Assembly (NCBI GenBank): GCA_020846135.1
Contig: JADLEK010000006.1
Span: forward strand, 22,926-86,925
From: Gammaproteobacteria bacterium
Lineage (GTDB): Bacteria > Pseudomonadota > Gammaproteobacteria > Competibacterales > Competibacteraceae
Reading direction: 5' to 3'
Length of the DNA stretch: 64,000 nt
How positions within the stretch are numbered: position 1 is the first letter of the stretch; the number at the start of each line of letters is the position of its first letter. Of this stretch, positions 52,334 to 61,178 are shown piece by piece. A program made the position numbers and the translations under genes. The notes under the pieces are model-generated. The model was not told where the DNA came from and did not search any database. It saw only the letters and a list, made by a program, of their open reading frames with translations.

Positions 52334-53134
52334 TCAGCGCAGCACGTCATCTTCCGTGATCAGTTCGGCCAATTGCTCGGTATTGAGCCGCAAGCGCAGG
52401 GCCAGCACATTGATCAGATCGATCGCGACCTTGGGATTCTGCTCTAGGAACGGCATGAAATCCCGGCGATGAATGACCAGCAGCTCGCAAGGAATCAACG
52501 TCGTCGCAGTTGCCGAGCGCCCCCGGCCATCCAGCATCGCCAGTTCGCCGACAATCTCCCCCGGCCCAATCGCACCCAGCACCACTTCCCGGCCATCGCG
52601 ATTAGTGATGCTGATCTTCAACCGCCCGTTGAGGACCACGAACATTTCCTCACCGGTGGCGGCAGTCTCGAAGACCACCTGCTGGGCGGGCAGTAGCATG
52701 ACCCGGGATAGGCTGACGATCTTTTCCAGATGAGCAGTGGACAGATTACGAAACAGAAAACTGTTGCCGAGTACTTCATATTTCTGCGAACGGATCGCCG
52801 ACGTTTTCGGCTGGCCACTGGGCGGGGTCAGCACACTGTGGAGCTGACTGGCGATCAGCGGCCGCTTGATGCAGGCATAATCAGACGCAAACTGCGGAAT
52901 AGCCGACGCCAGAATGACATGGGCGTCCGGCGTAGTCTGTCGGTAGTCATGCCACAAGCTCATCGCGACCGGATCGTCGGCATTGACGATGAGCGTATCG
53001 GCAATTTCGCCACTGCTGGTCGCCAGCAAATAGGTATAATCCTTGTTACTTGCAATCGATAGAATATTGCGAATCATCCGGCGATCCTTTTCCAGAAAGC
53101 CGATTGCATTGACCGTGATTGATCGTGCCGCCAT
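52334..53134 (-). CDS. Cyclic nucleotide-binding domain protein without DNA-binding domain
   Basis: This 266-residue protein has an N-terminal alpha/beta region like a degenerate receiver domain ([35 protein letters not shown]). A cNMP-binding domain follows ([41 protein letters not shown]). It ends soon after the cNMP domain helices ([21 protein letters not shown]), so no helix-turn-helix is present, unlike CRP. The ATG at 53134 is chosen from GGAG just upstream and domain limits. It is divergent from pilB and may act on pilus function or another effector. Confidence 0.82.
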   Translation of the reverse strand: MAARSITVNAIGFLEKDRRMIRNILSIASNKDYTYLLATSSGEIADTLIVNADDPVAMSLWHDYRQTTPDAHVILASAIPQFASDYACIKRPLIASQLHSVLTPPSGQPKTSAIRSQKYEVLGNSFLFRNLSTAHLEKIVSLSRVMLLPAQQVVFETAATGEEMFVVLNGRLKISITNRDGREVVLGAIGPGEIVGELAMLDGRGRSATATTLIPCELLVIHRRDFMPFLEQNPKVAIDLINVLALRLRLNTEQLAELITEDDVLR

Positions 53135-53304
53135 GACTCCAGCCCCCGATGATGTGCCTGACAACCTGTAAACAATAACTATAACAGCAATAACCGCCAC
53201 ACTACGCTCGATGGCCGTCGCCTCTTTCCAAGGATTCCGGCATGGTCTAAAGTCTAAACAGCAAATCGCCAACCAACCTGGATTTTTTCAAGACCGCGCA
53301 AGCA

Positions 53305-55032
53305 ATGGCTACTACCCCTAACAACGCCATCACCCAGCCCGGCAGCCAGTTGACCGGTCTCGCCAGGCAGTTGGTACTCAATCACCTTCTGGATGAACCC
53401 ACGGCCATCAAGGCGCTGGAACAATCGCGCCGGGATAACCTGCCCTTTGTCGCCTATCTGGTCGATAGCAAACTGGCCCGCGACAAGGATATCGCCCGCC
53501 TGGTCGCCCGCAGCTTCAACTTGCCACTGTTCGATATTGAAGCGCTGGAGATCGACAAAGCCATCGTGCAACTGGTGGATGAAAAACTGTTGCGCCGGCA
53601 CCATGCGCTGCCGCTGTTCAAGCGCGGGCGGCGGTTGTTTGTCGGCATCAGCGATCCGACCAATCAGCGGGTGCTGGAGGACATTAAATTTCAGACCCGG
53701 CTTGATATTGAACCGGTCATCGTCAGTGAATTGCAATGGGCCAAGGCGATCGAAGGGGCCATCGAGTCGCAGGCCTCAGCGATGGTCGATGCGGAGATCG
53801 GCGATCTGGATTTCAGCGCTGAAAGCGATGCCGGCTCCAAGATTGAAACCTTGTCCCAGTCCGATGCTGAAGATGCGCCGGTGGTGCGGTTCATTAACCA
53901 GGTCATCCTGCAAGCCATCAACCGCGGTGCGTCCGATATCCACTTTGAGCCTTATGAAAAAATCTACCGGGTGCGGTTTCGCCAGGACGGCATGCTGGAT
54001 GAAGTCTACAAACCGCCGGTGACCATGGCTCCGCGGCTGGCCGCCCGCCTCAAGATCATGGCCCAACTGGATATCGCCGAGCGTCGGGTGCCGCAGGATG
54101 GCCGGATCAAGCTCTACCTGACCAAGCAGCGCGCCATCGACTTCCGGATGAATACCCTGCCGACGCTGTGGGGTGAAAAGGTAGTGCTGCGAATCCTCGA
54201 CCCTACCAGCGCCCAGATGGGCATCGAAGCCCTGGGCTATGAAGATCATCAGCGGGAGCTGTTTCTCAAGGCCATCCACAAACCGCAGGGCATGGTGCTG
54301 GTCACCGGCCCCACCGGCAGCGGCAAAACCGTGTCGCTGTACACCGCGCTCAATATTCTTAATACCGCCGAGGTCAACATTTCCACTGCGGAAGATCCGG
54401 TTGAAATCAACTTGCCCGGGATCAACCAGGTCAACGTCAATGTCAAGGTCGGGATGACCTTTGCCAACGCCCTGCGTTCCTTCCTGCGTCAGGACCCGGA
54501 TATCGTCATGGTCGGCGAAATTCGCGATCTGGAAACCGCTGAAATCGCCATCAAGGCTGCCCAGACCGGTCACATGGTCTTGTCCACCCTGCACACCAAC
54601 AGCGCCCCGCAAACCCTCAACCGGCTGATGAATATGGGCGTGGCGGCCTATAACGTCGCCTCCAGCGTGACGCTGATCATTGCGCAACGCCTGGGGCGGC
54701 GGCTGTGCCCACATTGCAAGGAAGAGGTCAAGGTACCGCCCGAAGAACTGATCCATCAGGGCTTTCTCGAAAGTGAACTCAAGGACCTGACCATCTACAA
54801 GGCAGTCGGTTGTGACCAGTGTAACCGTGGCTACAAGGGCCGGGTGGGTATCTATGAAGTGATGCCGATTTCCGACGAAATCGGCCGGATCATCATGGAA
54901 AGCGGCAACGCCATGCAGATTGCCGATGAGGCGCGCCGGCAAGGCGTCAACGATCTGCGCCGGTCAGGCCTGAACAAGGTGCGCATGGGGCTGATCAGCC
55001 TTGAAGAAATCAACCGGGTAACGACGGACTAA
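53305..55032 (+). CDS. pilB: Type IV pilus assembly ATPase PilB
   Basis: PilB is the hexameric ATPase that extends type IV pili. The 575-residue protein has the N-terminal MshEN-like domain (LLDEPTAIKALEQSRR, FVAYLVDSKLA), which in some members binds c-di-GMP. The ATPase core has Walker A VTGPTGSGKTVSLY (about residue 333), the Asp box FLRQDPDIVMVGEIRD and the His box TGHMVLSTLHTN. A zinc-binding tetracysteine (LCPHCKEE, CDQCNRGYKGR) is near the end. It is followed by pilC after 5 bases. Confidence 0.96.
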   Translation: MATTPNNAITQPGSQLTGLARQLVLNHLLDEPTAIKALEQSRRDNLPFVAYLVDSKLARDKDIARLVARSFNLPLFDIEALEIDKAIVQLVDEKLLRRHHALPLFKRGRRLFVGISDPTNQRVLEDIKFQTRLDIEPVIVSELQWAKAIEGAIESQASAMVDAEIGDLDFSAESDAGSKIETLSQSDAEDAPVVRFINQVILQAINRGASDIHFEPYEKIYRVRFRQDGMLDEVYKPPVTMAPRLAARLKIMAQLDIAERRVPQDGRIKLYLTKQRAIDFRMNTLPTLWGEKVVLRILDPTSAQMGIEALGYEDHQRELFLKAIHKPQGMVLVTGPTGSGKTVSLYTALNILNTAEVNISTAEDPVEINLPGINQVNVNVKVGMTFANALRSFLRQDPDIVMVGEIRDLETAEIAIKAAQTGHMVLSTLHTNSAPQTLNRLMNMGVAAYNVASSVTLIIAQRLGRRLCPHCKEEVKVPPEELIHQGFLESELKDLTIYKAVGCDQCNRGYKGRVGIYEVMPISDEIGRIIMESGNAMQIADEARRQGVNDLRRSGLNKVRMGLISLEEINRVTTD

Positions 55033-55037
55033 CGGAC

Positions 55038-56276
55038 ATGGCCAAACAACCAACGCTGAAGAAAACCAAGAAGGAAGAAGAGCCGACCTTCAAATGGGAA
55101 GGCACCGACAAACGGGGCGTCCGGGTCAAGGGCGAAATGCGTGGCCCCAACCAGAATCTGATCAAGGCTGAGCTGCGCCGGCAGGGCATTCTTCCACTGG
55201 TCGTCAAGAAAAAAGCCGCGCCACTGTTCACTTTTGGCGACACGATCGTCCCCAAGGACATCATGCTGTTCACCCGCCAGATCTGCACCATGCTGTCGTC
55301 CGGCATTGCCGTGGTGCAAGCCCTGGATATGGTGGGCAACAGCAATCGCAAACCGAAGGTCAAGGCCCTGATTCTTGACATCAAGTCCGAAGTGGAAAGC
55401 GGCATGGCCTTTTCGAAAGCGCTGGGCAAGCATCACCTGTACTTTAACGATCTGTATTGCAGCCTGGTCCATGCCGGCGAAGAAGCTGGCGTACTCGAGG
55501 TGTTGCTCGACAAGATCGCCACCTACCTGGAAAAATCCGAGGCGCTCAAGGCCAAGGTCAAGAAAGCGCTGACCTATCCGGTCATCGTGCTGGTATTCGC
55601 CTTCGTCGTTACCGCCATCCTGCTGCTGTTCGTCATCCCGACTTTTGAAGATCTGTTCAAGGGCTTCGGCGCAGAACTGCCGGCGTTGACCCGGATGGTG
55701 ATCGATCTCTCGAAGGTCTTCCAAGAATACTGGTACCTCATTATCGGCGGGCCGGTGGTCGCGATTGTCGGGTTTATCGAAACGCGCAAGCGATCCCGTG
55801 CATTCGCTCAGTGGCTGGACCGGATGGTTCTGCAATTGCCGCTGATCGGCGATCTGGTTGCGTGTTCAGCCAACGCCCGATTCTCCCGCACCCTGTCCAC
55901 CCTGTTCAGCGGTGGGGTGCCCCTGGTCGACGCTATGCTGAGCGTCGCGGGCGCTACCGGTAACTATGTCTACGAAAAGGCGGTGCTGGAAATGCGCGAA
56001 TCGGTGTCGATCGGTCAGCAACTGAATTTCGCCATGCGCCAGACCAGTCTGTTCCCGGACATGGTGATCCAGATGATCGCGATTGGCGAGGAAGCCGGGT
56101 CGCTGGGCGACATGCTGGCCAAGGTGGCTGATTTCTACGAAGCTGAAGTCGATCAAAAGGTGGATCAGCTCACTACCATGATCGAACCGCTGCTGATGGC
56201 GTTCCTGGCCGGGGTGGTGGGTACCCTGGTCGTCGCCATGTACTTGCCAATCTTCAAGCTGGCTTCAGCAGTCTGA
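55038..56276 (+). CDS. pilC: Type IV pilus inner-membrane platform protein PilC
   Basis: PilC is the inner-membrane platform that couples PilB and PilT to pilin movement. The 412-residue protein has two T2SSF repeats (TRQICTMLSSGIAVVQALDM and ANARFSRTLSTLFSGGVPLV). It has three main membrane helices (VIVLVFAFVVTAILLLFVIP, YLIIGGPVVAIVGFIE and the C-terminal LMAFLAGVVGTLVVAMYLPI). The length is typical. It is in an operon with pilB and pilD. Confidence 0.96.
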   Translation: MAKQPTLKKTKKEEEPTFKWEGTDKRGVRVKGEMRGPNQNLIKAELRRQGILPLVVKKKAAPLFTFGDTIVPKDIMLFTRQICTMLSSGIAVVQALDMVGNSNRKPKVKALILDIKSEVESGMAFSKALGKHHLYFNDLYCSLVHAGEEAGVLEVLLDKIATYLEKSEALKAKVKKALTYPVIVLVFAFVVTAILLLFVIPTFEDLFKGFGAELPALTRMVIDLSKVFQEYWYLIIGGPVVAIVGFIETRKRSRAFAQWLDRMVLQLPLIGDLVACSANARFSRTLSTLFSGGVPLVDAMLSVAGATGNYVYEKAVLEMRESVSIGQQLNFAMRQTSLFPDMVIQMIAIGEEAGSLGDMLAKVADFYEAEVDQKVDQLTTMIEPLLMAFLAGVVGTLVVAMYLPIFKLASAV

Positions 56277-56289
56277 TGGCCACCAGGTG

Positions 56290-57162
56290 ATGATGCTGCT
56301 GGAACTGTTGGCCGGTTCGCCGGCGCTATTTGCGATCCTGGTGGGATTGCTGGGCTTGATCGTGGGCAGCTTTCTCAATGTTGTCATTTACCGCCTGCCG
56401 CTGATGATGGAGCGGGAATGGCGGAGCCAGTGCGCGGAACTGCTGAGTCAGCCCGAACCGGATGCCGATCAACCCGCGTTCAATCTGTGGACGCCACGGT
56501 CGCGTTGTCCCCACTGCAACCATCTGATTAGCGCTGCGGAAAACATTCCCCTGCTGAGTTTCATCCTGCAATGCGGGCGCTGCGCTCATTGCCAGGCCGG
56601 GATCAGTTGGCAATATCCAGTGGTGGAAGCGATCAGCGGAGTGCTGGCCGGGCTGGTCGCCTGGAAGCTCGGCTTCGGCTGGCCGGCGCTGGCGGCGCTG
56701 CTGTTCACCTGGACGCTGCTGGCTGCGAGTGTCATCGATTTCAAACGGCAGTTGCTGCCCGACGATTTGACCCTACCGCTGTTGTGGCTGGGGTTGGCGG
56801 TGGCGTTGTGGGGGCCGTTCACCGACTTGCCCAGTTCAGTCATCGGCGCGATGGCCGGGTATTTATCACTCTGGGCGGTCTATCAGGCGTTCCGGCTGTT
56901 GACCGGCAAGGAGGGCATGGGCCATGGCGATTTCAAGTTGCTGGCGGCGCTGGGAGCCTGGACCGGCTGGCAGTCGCTGGCGACGATTGTGTTGCTGTCC
57001 TCGCTGGTTGGCGCGGTGGTCGGACTGGCGCTGATCCTGTTCCGGGGCCGAGACCGGGGCGTTCCCATGCCGTTCGGCCCGTTCCTCGCCGCCGCAGGCT
57101 GGATCGTGTTGCTATGGGGCGAAGCGATCCACCACGCCTGGCTGCGCTGGCTGAGTCTGTGA
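56290..57162 (+). CDS. pilD: Prepilin leader peptidase / N-methyltransferase PilD
   Basis: PilD cleaves the prepilin leader and methylates the new N-terminus. The 290-residue membrane protein has the zinc-like tetracysteine (SRCPHCNHLI and CGRCAHCQAGISW). The catalytic Asp residues are in VIDFKRQLLPDDLTLP and GMGHGDFKLLAALGAW. About eight membrane helices are visible. The start is ATG 56290 or 56293; the GTG at 56287 is less likely. It is followed by coaE after 3 bases. Confidence 0.95.
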   Translation: MMLLELLAGSPALFAILVGLLGLIVGSFLNVVIYRLPLMMEREWRSQCAELLSQPEPDADQPAFNLWTPRSRCPHCNHLISAAENIPLLSFILQCGRCAHCQAGISWQYPVVEAISGVLAGLVAWKLGFGWPALAALLFTWTLLAASVIDFKRQLLPDDLTLPLLWLGLAVALWGPFTDLPSSVIGAMAGYLSLWAVYQAFRLLTGKEGMGHGDFKLLAALGAWTGWQSLATIVLLSSLVGAVVGLALILFRGRDRGVPMPFGPFLAAAGWIVLLWGEAIHHAWLRWLSL

Positions 57163-57165
57163 ACC

Positions 57166-57765
57166 ATGCTGGTGATCGGCCTCACTGGTGGGATCGGCAG
57201 TGGCAAAACTGCGGTCAGCGACCGGTTTGCCTATTACGGCGTACCGATCATCGACACGGATGTGCTGGCTCGGGAGCTGGTTGAACTCGGGCAACCGGCG
57301 CTGACCGAGATTGCCGGCGCGTTCGGAACAGACTGTCTTGATCAGGTAGGCCGCCTGGATCGCGCCTGCTTGCGCAAACGGATATTTGCCGATGCCAACG
57401 GAAGGCAACAGTTGGAAGCGATCCTGCATCCCCGGATTCGGGTCTTGGCCCGGCAACGGATCGCCGGTCTGACTGCTCCTTACTGTCTGTTGGTCATTCC
57501 CCTGCTGGCGGAAACCGGCATGACTGACTTGGTCAACCGGGTGCTGGTCGTGGACGCGCCCGAGACTGAACAGTTGCGCCGGGTGATGGCGCGGGATCAG
57601 ACCGATGAGGAACAGGCTCGCCGCATTCTGGCCGCACAAGCCAGCCGCGAACAGCGCTTGGCGCTGGCTCACGAGATCGTCGAAAATTCCGGGGATTTCG
57701 CTGATCTGGATCGCCAGATCGCCGCTCTGCATCAGCACTATTTAACGCTTGCTCGCGCCCGGTAA
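57166..57765 (+). CDS. coaE: Dephospho-CoA kinase
   Basis: CoaE phosphorylates dephospho-CoA, the last step of coenzyme A synthesis. The 199-residue protein starts with the P-loop GLTGGIGSGKTAVSDRF and has IDTDVLARELVE, HPRIRVLARQR and the lid QTDEEQARRILAAQ. The position between pilD and zapD is conserved in gammaproteobacteria. Confidence 0.96.
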   Translation: MLVIGLTGGIGSGKTAVSDRFAYYGVPIIDTDVLARELVELGQPALTEIAGAFGTDCLDQVGRLDRACLRKRIFADANGRQQLEAILHPRIRVLARQRIAGLTAPYCLLVIPLLAETGMTDLVNRVLVVDAPETEQLRRVMARDQTDEEQARRILAAQASREQRLALAHEIVENSGDFADLDRQIAALHQHYLTLARAR

Positions 57766-57818
57766 CTCCGGTTTTGCCGGCCCAGCCCCGCTCCACAGCC
57801 ATCCTTGCGAGGTTTTGC

Positions 57819-58595
57819 GTGCCGCCCCGAACCGTTTGCTACGAACAGCCGCTCAATGAACGCACCCGGGCGCTACTGCGGCTGGAGTTTCTGTTCCAGC
57901 AAGTCGAATACGCCACCGCGGGTTCAACCAACTGGGATAGCCGGTTGGCCTTGCAGGGGTTGTTCAACATTCTTGATCTGACTGGGCGCAATGAGTTCAA
58001 GGGCGAATTGCTCAAGGAACTGGAACGGCACGCCGCGACCCTGGGCCGATTACGGCAAACGCCTGGCGTGAATGCCGCAACCCTTGACCAGGTATTGGCG
58101 AAGATTGCCCAGGTCACGCAGCGTATTTATCGCAAACTGGATAATCCCCGCATCGATGCGGTGCGCCAGACTGATTTTCTCGGGGCCATCCACAAACGCC
58201 ATCATGTTCCTGGCGGGACCTGCCGCTTTGACGTACCCGCTCTGCATCACTGGTTGCAACAGGACGGCGCGGTGCGCAACCGGCATATCCAGGAATGGCT
58301 GGAGCCGTTTGCGCCGATGCGGGAAGCGGTCATGCTGATTTTGCAGATGATCCGCGACAGCGCCACGCTGCGTGCGGAAACAGCGGTTCAAGGCTTTTTT
58401 CAGCGCGGGTTGGACAGCGCTGCCGCCAACCAGTTGATTCGAGTGCTGCTGCCGGTGGGCAACGATATTTTTCCGGAAATCAGCGCTGGTCAGCACCGCT
58501 TCACCATTCACTTCCTGGAACAATCCGATCCCAATCGGCGCGCTGTTCAGAGCCGGGCTGATATTCCGTTTGATCTGGCCTGTTGCGCGATTTAG
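57819..58595 (+). CDS. zapD: Cell division protein ZapD
   Basis: ZapD binds FtsZ and bundles its filaments at the division site. The 258-residue protein has the family segments YEQPLNERTRALLRLEFLF, RNEFKGELLKELERH and FLGAIHKRHHVPGGTCRFDVPA. It also has the C-terminal HRFTIHFLEQSDPNRR. The GTG at 57819 is chosen because GCGAGG lies 6 bases upstream; the longer frame to 57774 adds residues outside the family. yacG, which usually follows, is absent. A gap with repeats follows instead. Confidence 0.93.
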   Translation: MPPRTVCYEQPLNERTRALLRLEFLFQQVEYATAGSTNWDSRLALQGLFNILDLTGRNEFKGELLKELERHAATLGRLRQTPGVNAATLDQVLAKIAQVTQRIYRKLDNPRIDAVRQTDFLGAIHKRHHVPGGTCRFDVPALHHWLQQDGAVRNRHIQEWLEPFAPMREAVMLILQMIRDSATLRAETAVQGFFQRGLDSAAANQLIRVLLPVGNDIFPEISAGQHRFTIHFLEQSDPNRRAVQSRADIPFDLACCAI

Positions 58596-58620
58596 AAACT
58601 GTCGAACAACTCCCCTCTCC

Positions 58621-58682
58621 CCGTGATTGTGCGCCTCATCTCAATAACATATTGATTTTTAAATTTATTACGTTTTAAAACC
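58621..58682. repeat. Copy A of a 62-base dispersed AT-rich repeat
   Basis: This sequence is nearly identical to 63876-63938. The shared core is AATAACATATTGATTTTTAA followed by ATTTATT, with flanking CCGTGATTG on the left and GTTTT on the right. It lies in the 300-base gap between zapD and tRNA-Asn, which holds no gene. A half palindrome CCCCTCTCCCC lies just before it. Confidence 0.85.
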
Positions 58683-58819
58683 CGCCAGTACACCAGTATC
58701 GTCTTCCCAATAATGATTCGGACATGCTCACCGATCACTTTTAGCTTATTTATTTAATAACAACTGGTTATTGATTGGATGTGTCCGACTCTGTATTGGG
58801 ACCACGATACGCCAGTACA
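58683..58819. mobile_element. Small MITE-like palindromic insertion
   Basis: A direct repeat GCCAGTACA (58684-58692 and 58811-58819) flanks about 118 bases that form a long imperfect palindrome. The outer arms (GTATCGTCTTCCCAATA at 58696-58712, against the complement of 58794-58810) match at 15 of 17 positions. The inner arms around CGGACA also pair. At the centre is AATAAC-aactg-GTTATT (58756-58772). A direct repeat around inverted repeats is the pattern left by insertion of a small non-autonomous element. No transposase is present. Confidence 0.55.
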
Positions 58820-58858
58820 ATGGAGCGACTTTCAGAATGGGTTACGCAGGGCATAAAA

Positions 58859-58888
58859 AACGCCTTGCCGAAAACCGGTCAAGGCGTT
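58859..58888 (-). terminator. Rho-independent terminator of tRNA-Asn
   Basis: On the minus strand the stem AACGCCTTG/CAAGGCGTT with a 12-base loop is followed by a run of T. It lies 8 bases past the tRNA 3' end in the transcript direction. Confidence 0.85.
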
Positions 58889-58896
58889 GTTTTATT

Positions 58897-58972
58897 TGGC
58901 TCCCCAGCGCGGACTCGAACCACGGACCCGGTGATTAACAGTCACCTGCTCTACCAACTGAGCTACTGGGGA
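58897..58972 (-). tRNA. tRNA-Asn (anticodon GTT)
   Basis: The minus strand reads TCCCCAGTAGCTCAGTTGGT, then the anticodon arm GGTGACTGTTAATCACC with anticodon GTT. GTGGTTCGAGTCCGC follows as the T arm. The acceptor stem TCCCCAG/CTGGGGA is perfect, the discriminator is G and CCA is encoded. The length is 76 bases. It is followed by a clear terminator. Confidence 0.97.
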
Positions 58973-59016
58973 ATAAATCAGTTTGAACTCCGGATTATAG
59001 GTAATCCAATTTTCCC

Positions 59017-59745
59017 ATGTCAAGCATCTCGCTTTCCATGAATCATCAAGTCGCGCTGGTTACTGGCGGCGGTCGCGGCATCGGTGCGGCAACCGCTATG
59101 GCGCTGGCCCGTAAAGGCGCTCACGTCATTGTCGCCAGCCGCACTGGCTTTGAACTGGCGGATACCCTTACCCACTTGCAAACAGCCGGTCTGCGCGGGT
59201 CAGGATGGACGCTGGATGTCGCTGACGATGCGGCAGTGGCTGCGGTTTTTGCCCGCATCAAGGTGGAATTTGGCCGGCTGGATATCCTGATCAATAACGC
59301 TGCGGTGCTGCTGAGCGGTTCCTTTGCCGAAATGGCGATGCGCGACTGGGATCAGATCATGGCGGTCAATCTGCGGGGAGCGGTGTTGTGCGCGCAGCAA
59401 GCATTCCGGCTGATGCAGGAACGGGGCGGCGCCATCGTCAATGTGTCGTCGCTGGGCGGGGTGGCGAACACCGAAAAATTCCCCGGTTACGCTGCCTATA
59501 CCGTCAGCAAATTCGCTCTGACCGGACTGACCGAAGCGCTGGCCGCCGAGGGCAAGGCGCAGAATATCCGGGTGAACGCGGTGGCGCCGGGGGCGGTGGA
59601 TACGGCGATGCTCCGTCAGGCGGCTCCCCATCTGCGCACCCGCACGACCCCTGCCGATGTGGCTAAAATCATCGCTTTCCTGTGCGATCCGGCGGAATCC
59701 GGCTGCATGACCGGCGCGACCCTGGTGATTAACAGCAACCTGTAG
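59017..59745 (+). CDS. SDR-family oxidoreductase (FabG-like)
   Basis: This 242-residue classical short-chain dehydrogenase has the cofactor motif VTGGGRGIGAATAMALA, NNAA, the catalytic Ser (IVNVSSLGGVAN) and YTVSKFALTGLTEAL with Tyr and Lys. It also has VNAVAPGAVDTAML and the usual C-terminal GATLVINSN. It is 3-oxoacyl-ACP reductase-like, but no fatty acid genes are adjacent and the substrate is unknown. The start is 59017, or the ATG at 59038 (MNHQVALVTGG); neither has a strong ribosome binding site. Confidence 0.88.
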   Translation: MSSISLSMNHQVALVTGGGRGIGAATAMALARKGAHVIVASRTGFELADTLTHLQTAGLRGSGWTLDVADDAAVAAVFARIKVEFGRLDILINNAAVLLSGSFAEMAMRDWDQIMAVNLRGAVLCAQQAFRLMQERGGAIVNVSSLGGVANTEKFPGYAAYTVSKFALTGLTEALAAEGKAQNIRVNAVAPGAVDTAMLRQAAPHLRTRTTPADVAKIIAFLCDPAESGCMTGATLVINSNL

Positions 59746-59769
59746 CGGCTTGGAAACCGCACTGCCCGA

Positions 59770-60240
59770 CTAAGGCGGTTTCATGCCGTACTTGCGGTAG
59801 ATTTGCCGCAATTCATCCTTGGCTACCCGGATTTCCTGGGCGCGGCTGGCTGGAGTGCCAAAACTCGAGGACGAAAGCCGGCGGACCTCGCTGTTGAGGT
59901 TGTCAATCCGCGTCTGATCGGCATAGCCGATGTGGACCGGCTCATGCTTTTTGGAGCGAGCGGATCGGGAACGGTCGAGTTCATTGACCGGAACACCCCG
60001 ATTGACGGCGCGCAGCTCACGCAACTGCTGGGTGGCCCGTTTCATCTGGCCGGTGTTATCCACTCCGCCCGCCGGGGTCGGTTGCGAGGGAATATCCAGG
60101 GTTTGCGGGATCTGGACGGTAGCGGGCGGCAGGGCGTTGCCGTAGTGAATCTGGCCGTCGGCATCAGTCCATTTATAAACCTGTGCCTGAACGGGCAGGC
60201 TCAACGCCAGCAGGATCATAAACCCGATTCGCGGCGGCAT
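59770..60240 (-). CDS. Secreted DUF4124 domain protein
   Basis: This 156-residue protein has a signal peptide (RIGFMILLALSLPVQAQ) and then the DUF4124 motif VYKWTDADGQIHYGNALPP. A Gln/Arg-rich helical region completes it. DUF4124 proteins are periplasmic and of unknown function. It is last in the prmA-dusB-fis-HAD run on the minus strand, 3 bases after the HAD gene, and is probably co-transcribed. Confidence 0.88.
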   Translation of the reverse strand: MPPRIGFMILLALSLPVQAQVYKWTDADGQIHYGNALPPATVQIPQTLDIPSQPTPAGGVDNTGQMKRATQQLRELRAVNRGVPVNELDRSRSARSKKHEPVHIGYADQTRIDNLNSEVRRLSSSSFGTPASRAQEIRVAKDELRQIYRKYGMKPP

Positions 60241-60243
60241 GAT

Positions 60244-60903
60244 TCATCCCTCGCGCAGGCTGATAATCGACCAGCCCCGTTCCATTGCGTACTTCTCCAG
60301 GGCCGCATCGGGGTCTACCGCCACCGGATGGGTAACCCGGTGAAGCAGCGGCAAATCGTTGTGCGAGTCGCTGTAGAACCAGCTCCCGGCGAGATCATGG
60401 CCGGTTTCCGCCAGCCAGGCTTCCAACCGGGTGACTTTACCCTGCTGAAAACAGGGAATCCCCACCGAACGCCCGGTGTAGCGCCCGTCGCTGAATTCCG
60501 GCTCGGTCGCCAGCAGGTTGGCGACCCCCAGCAGTTCGGCAATCGGCCCGGTGATGAAGCGGTTGGTCGCAGTGATGATCAGCAGCACATCGCCTGCCGT
60601 GCGATGCTGATCGAGTAGCGCCGCCGCCTGGGGCAGCAGAATTGGACGAATTTTGGCCTCGATGAATTCCGCCCGCCACCGCAACAAATCAGCCAGAGGA
60701 TGTTCCGCCAGCGGCTGGAGCATAAATGCCAGAAATTCGTGGATGTCCAGCGTCCCGGCCCGGTACTGGTCATAAAATCGCTGGTTTTCGCGCTCGTGGC
60801 GATCGCCATCGACAATCCCGCGCTCGGCCAGGAATTGCCCCCACAGGTAATCGCTATCATCGGCCAACAGAGTGTTGTCGAGATCGAAAATCGCCAGGCT
60901 CAT
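60244..60903 (-). CDS. HAD-superfamily (IB) phosphatase, SerB-like
   Basis: This 219-residue hydrolase has the nucleophile motif [18 protein letters not shown], motif [18 protein letters not shown], the lysine in [12 protein letters not shown] and motif [21 protein letters not shown] enzymes include phosphoserine phosphatases and small-phosphate ester hydrolases; the substrate here cannot be read from sequence. Its ATG overlaps the fis stop (ATGA). Confidence 0.9.
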   Translation of the reverse strand: MSLAIFDLDNTLLADDSDYLWGQFLAERGIVDGDRHERENQRFYDQYRAGTLDIHEFLAFMLQPLAEHPLADLLRWRAEFIEAKIRPILLPQAAALLDQHRTAGDVLLIITATNRFITGPIAELLGVANLLATEPEFSDGRYTGRSVGIPCFQQGKVTRLEAWLAETGHDLAGSWFYSDSHNDLPLLHRVTHPVAVDPDAALEKYAMERGWSIISLREG

Positions 60904-61178
60904 TCACAATCCTCAAGGCCATACTGGCGCAGTTTCTTGCGCAACGTGCCACGATTCAGGCCAAGAATGGCGGCGGCCCTGGTTTGATTGCCGCCGGTGA
61001 ATTGCATCACAACCTCCAGCAACGGCGCTTCAACCTCGCTCAAGACCAGATCGTACAGGTTGCTGGGCGCTTGACCGCCCAGGTTGTGAAAATAGATGCG
61101 CAGGCTTTCCTGAACCTGATCGCGCAGCGGGGTAGCGGGCAGCAGATCGACCGGTGCTTCGGGATGGGGGATGCTCAT
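60900..61178 (-). CDS. fis: DNA-binding nucleoid protein Fis
   Basis: Fis bends DNA and regulates stable RNA and many growth-phase genes. The 92-residue protein has the helical core [20 protein letters not shown] and the helix-turn-helix [25 protein letters not shown]. The dusB-fis operon order is conserved in gammaproteobacteria. The start overlaps the dusB stop. Confidence 0.96.
   Translation of the reverse strand: MSIPHPEAPVDLLPATPLRDQVQESLRIYFHNLGGQAPSNLYDLVLSEVEAPLLEVVMQFTGGNQTRAAAILGLNRGTLRKKLRQYGLEDCE

Noticed and set aside
53776..54942. A 388-residue minus-strand ORF in pilB
   Set aside because: It is antisense to the PilB ATPase core and has no family motif.
58775..59041. An 88-residue plus-strand ORF over the tRNA-Asn gene
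   Set aside because: Its central part is the antisense reading of the tRNA, and it spans the terminator and a palindrome.
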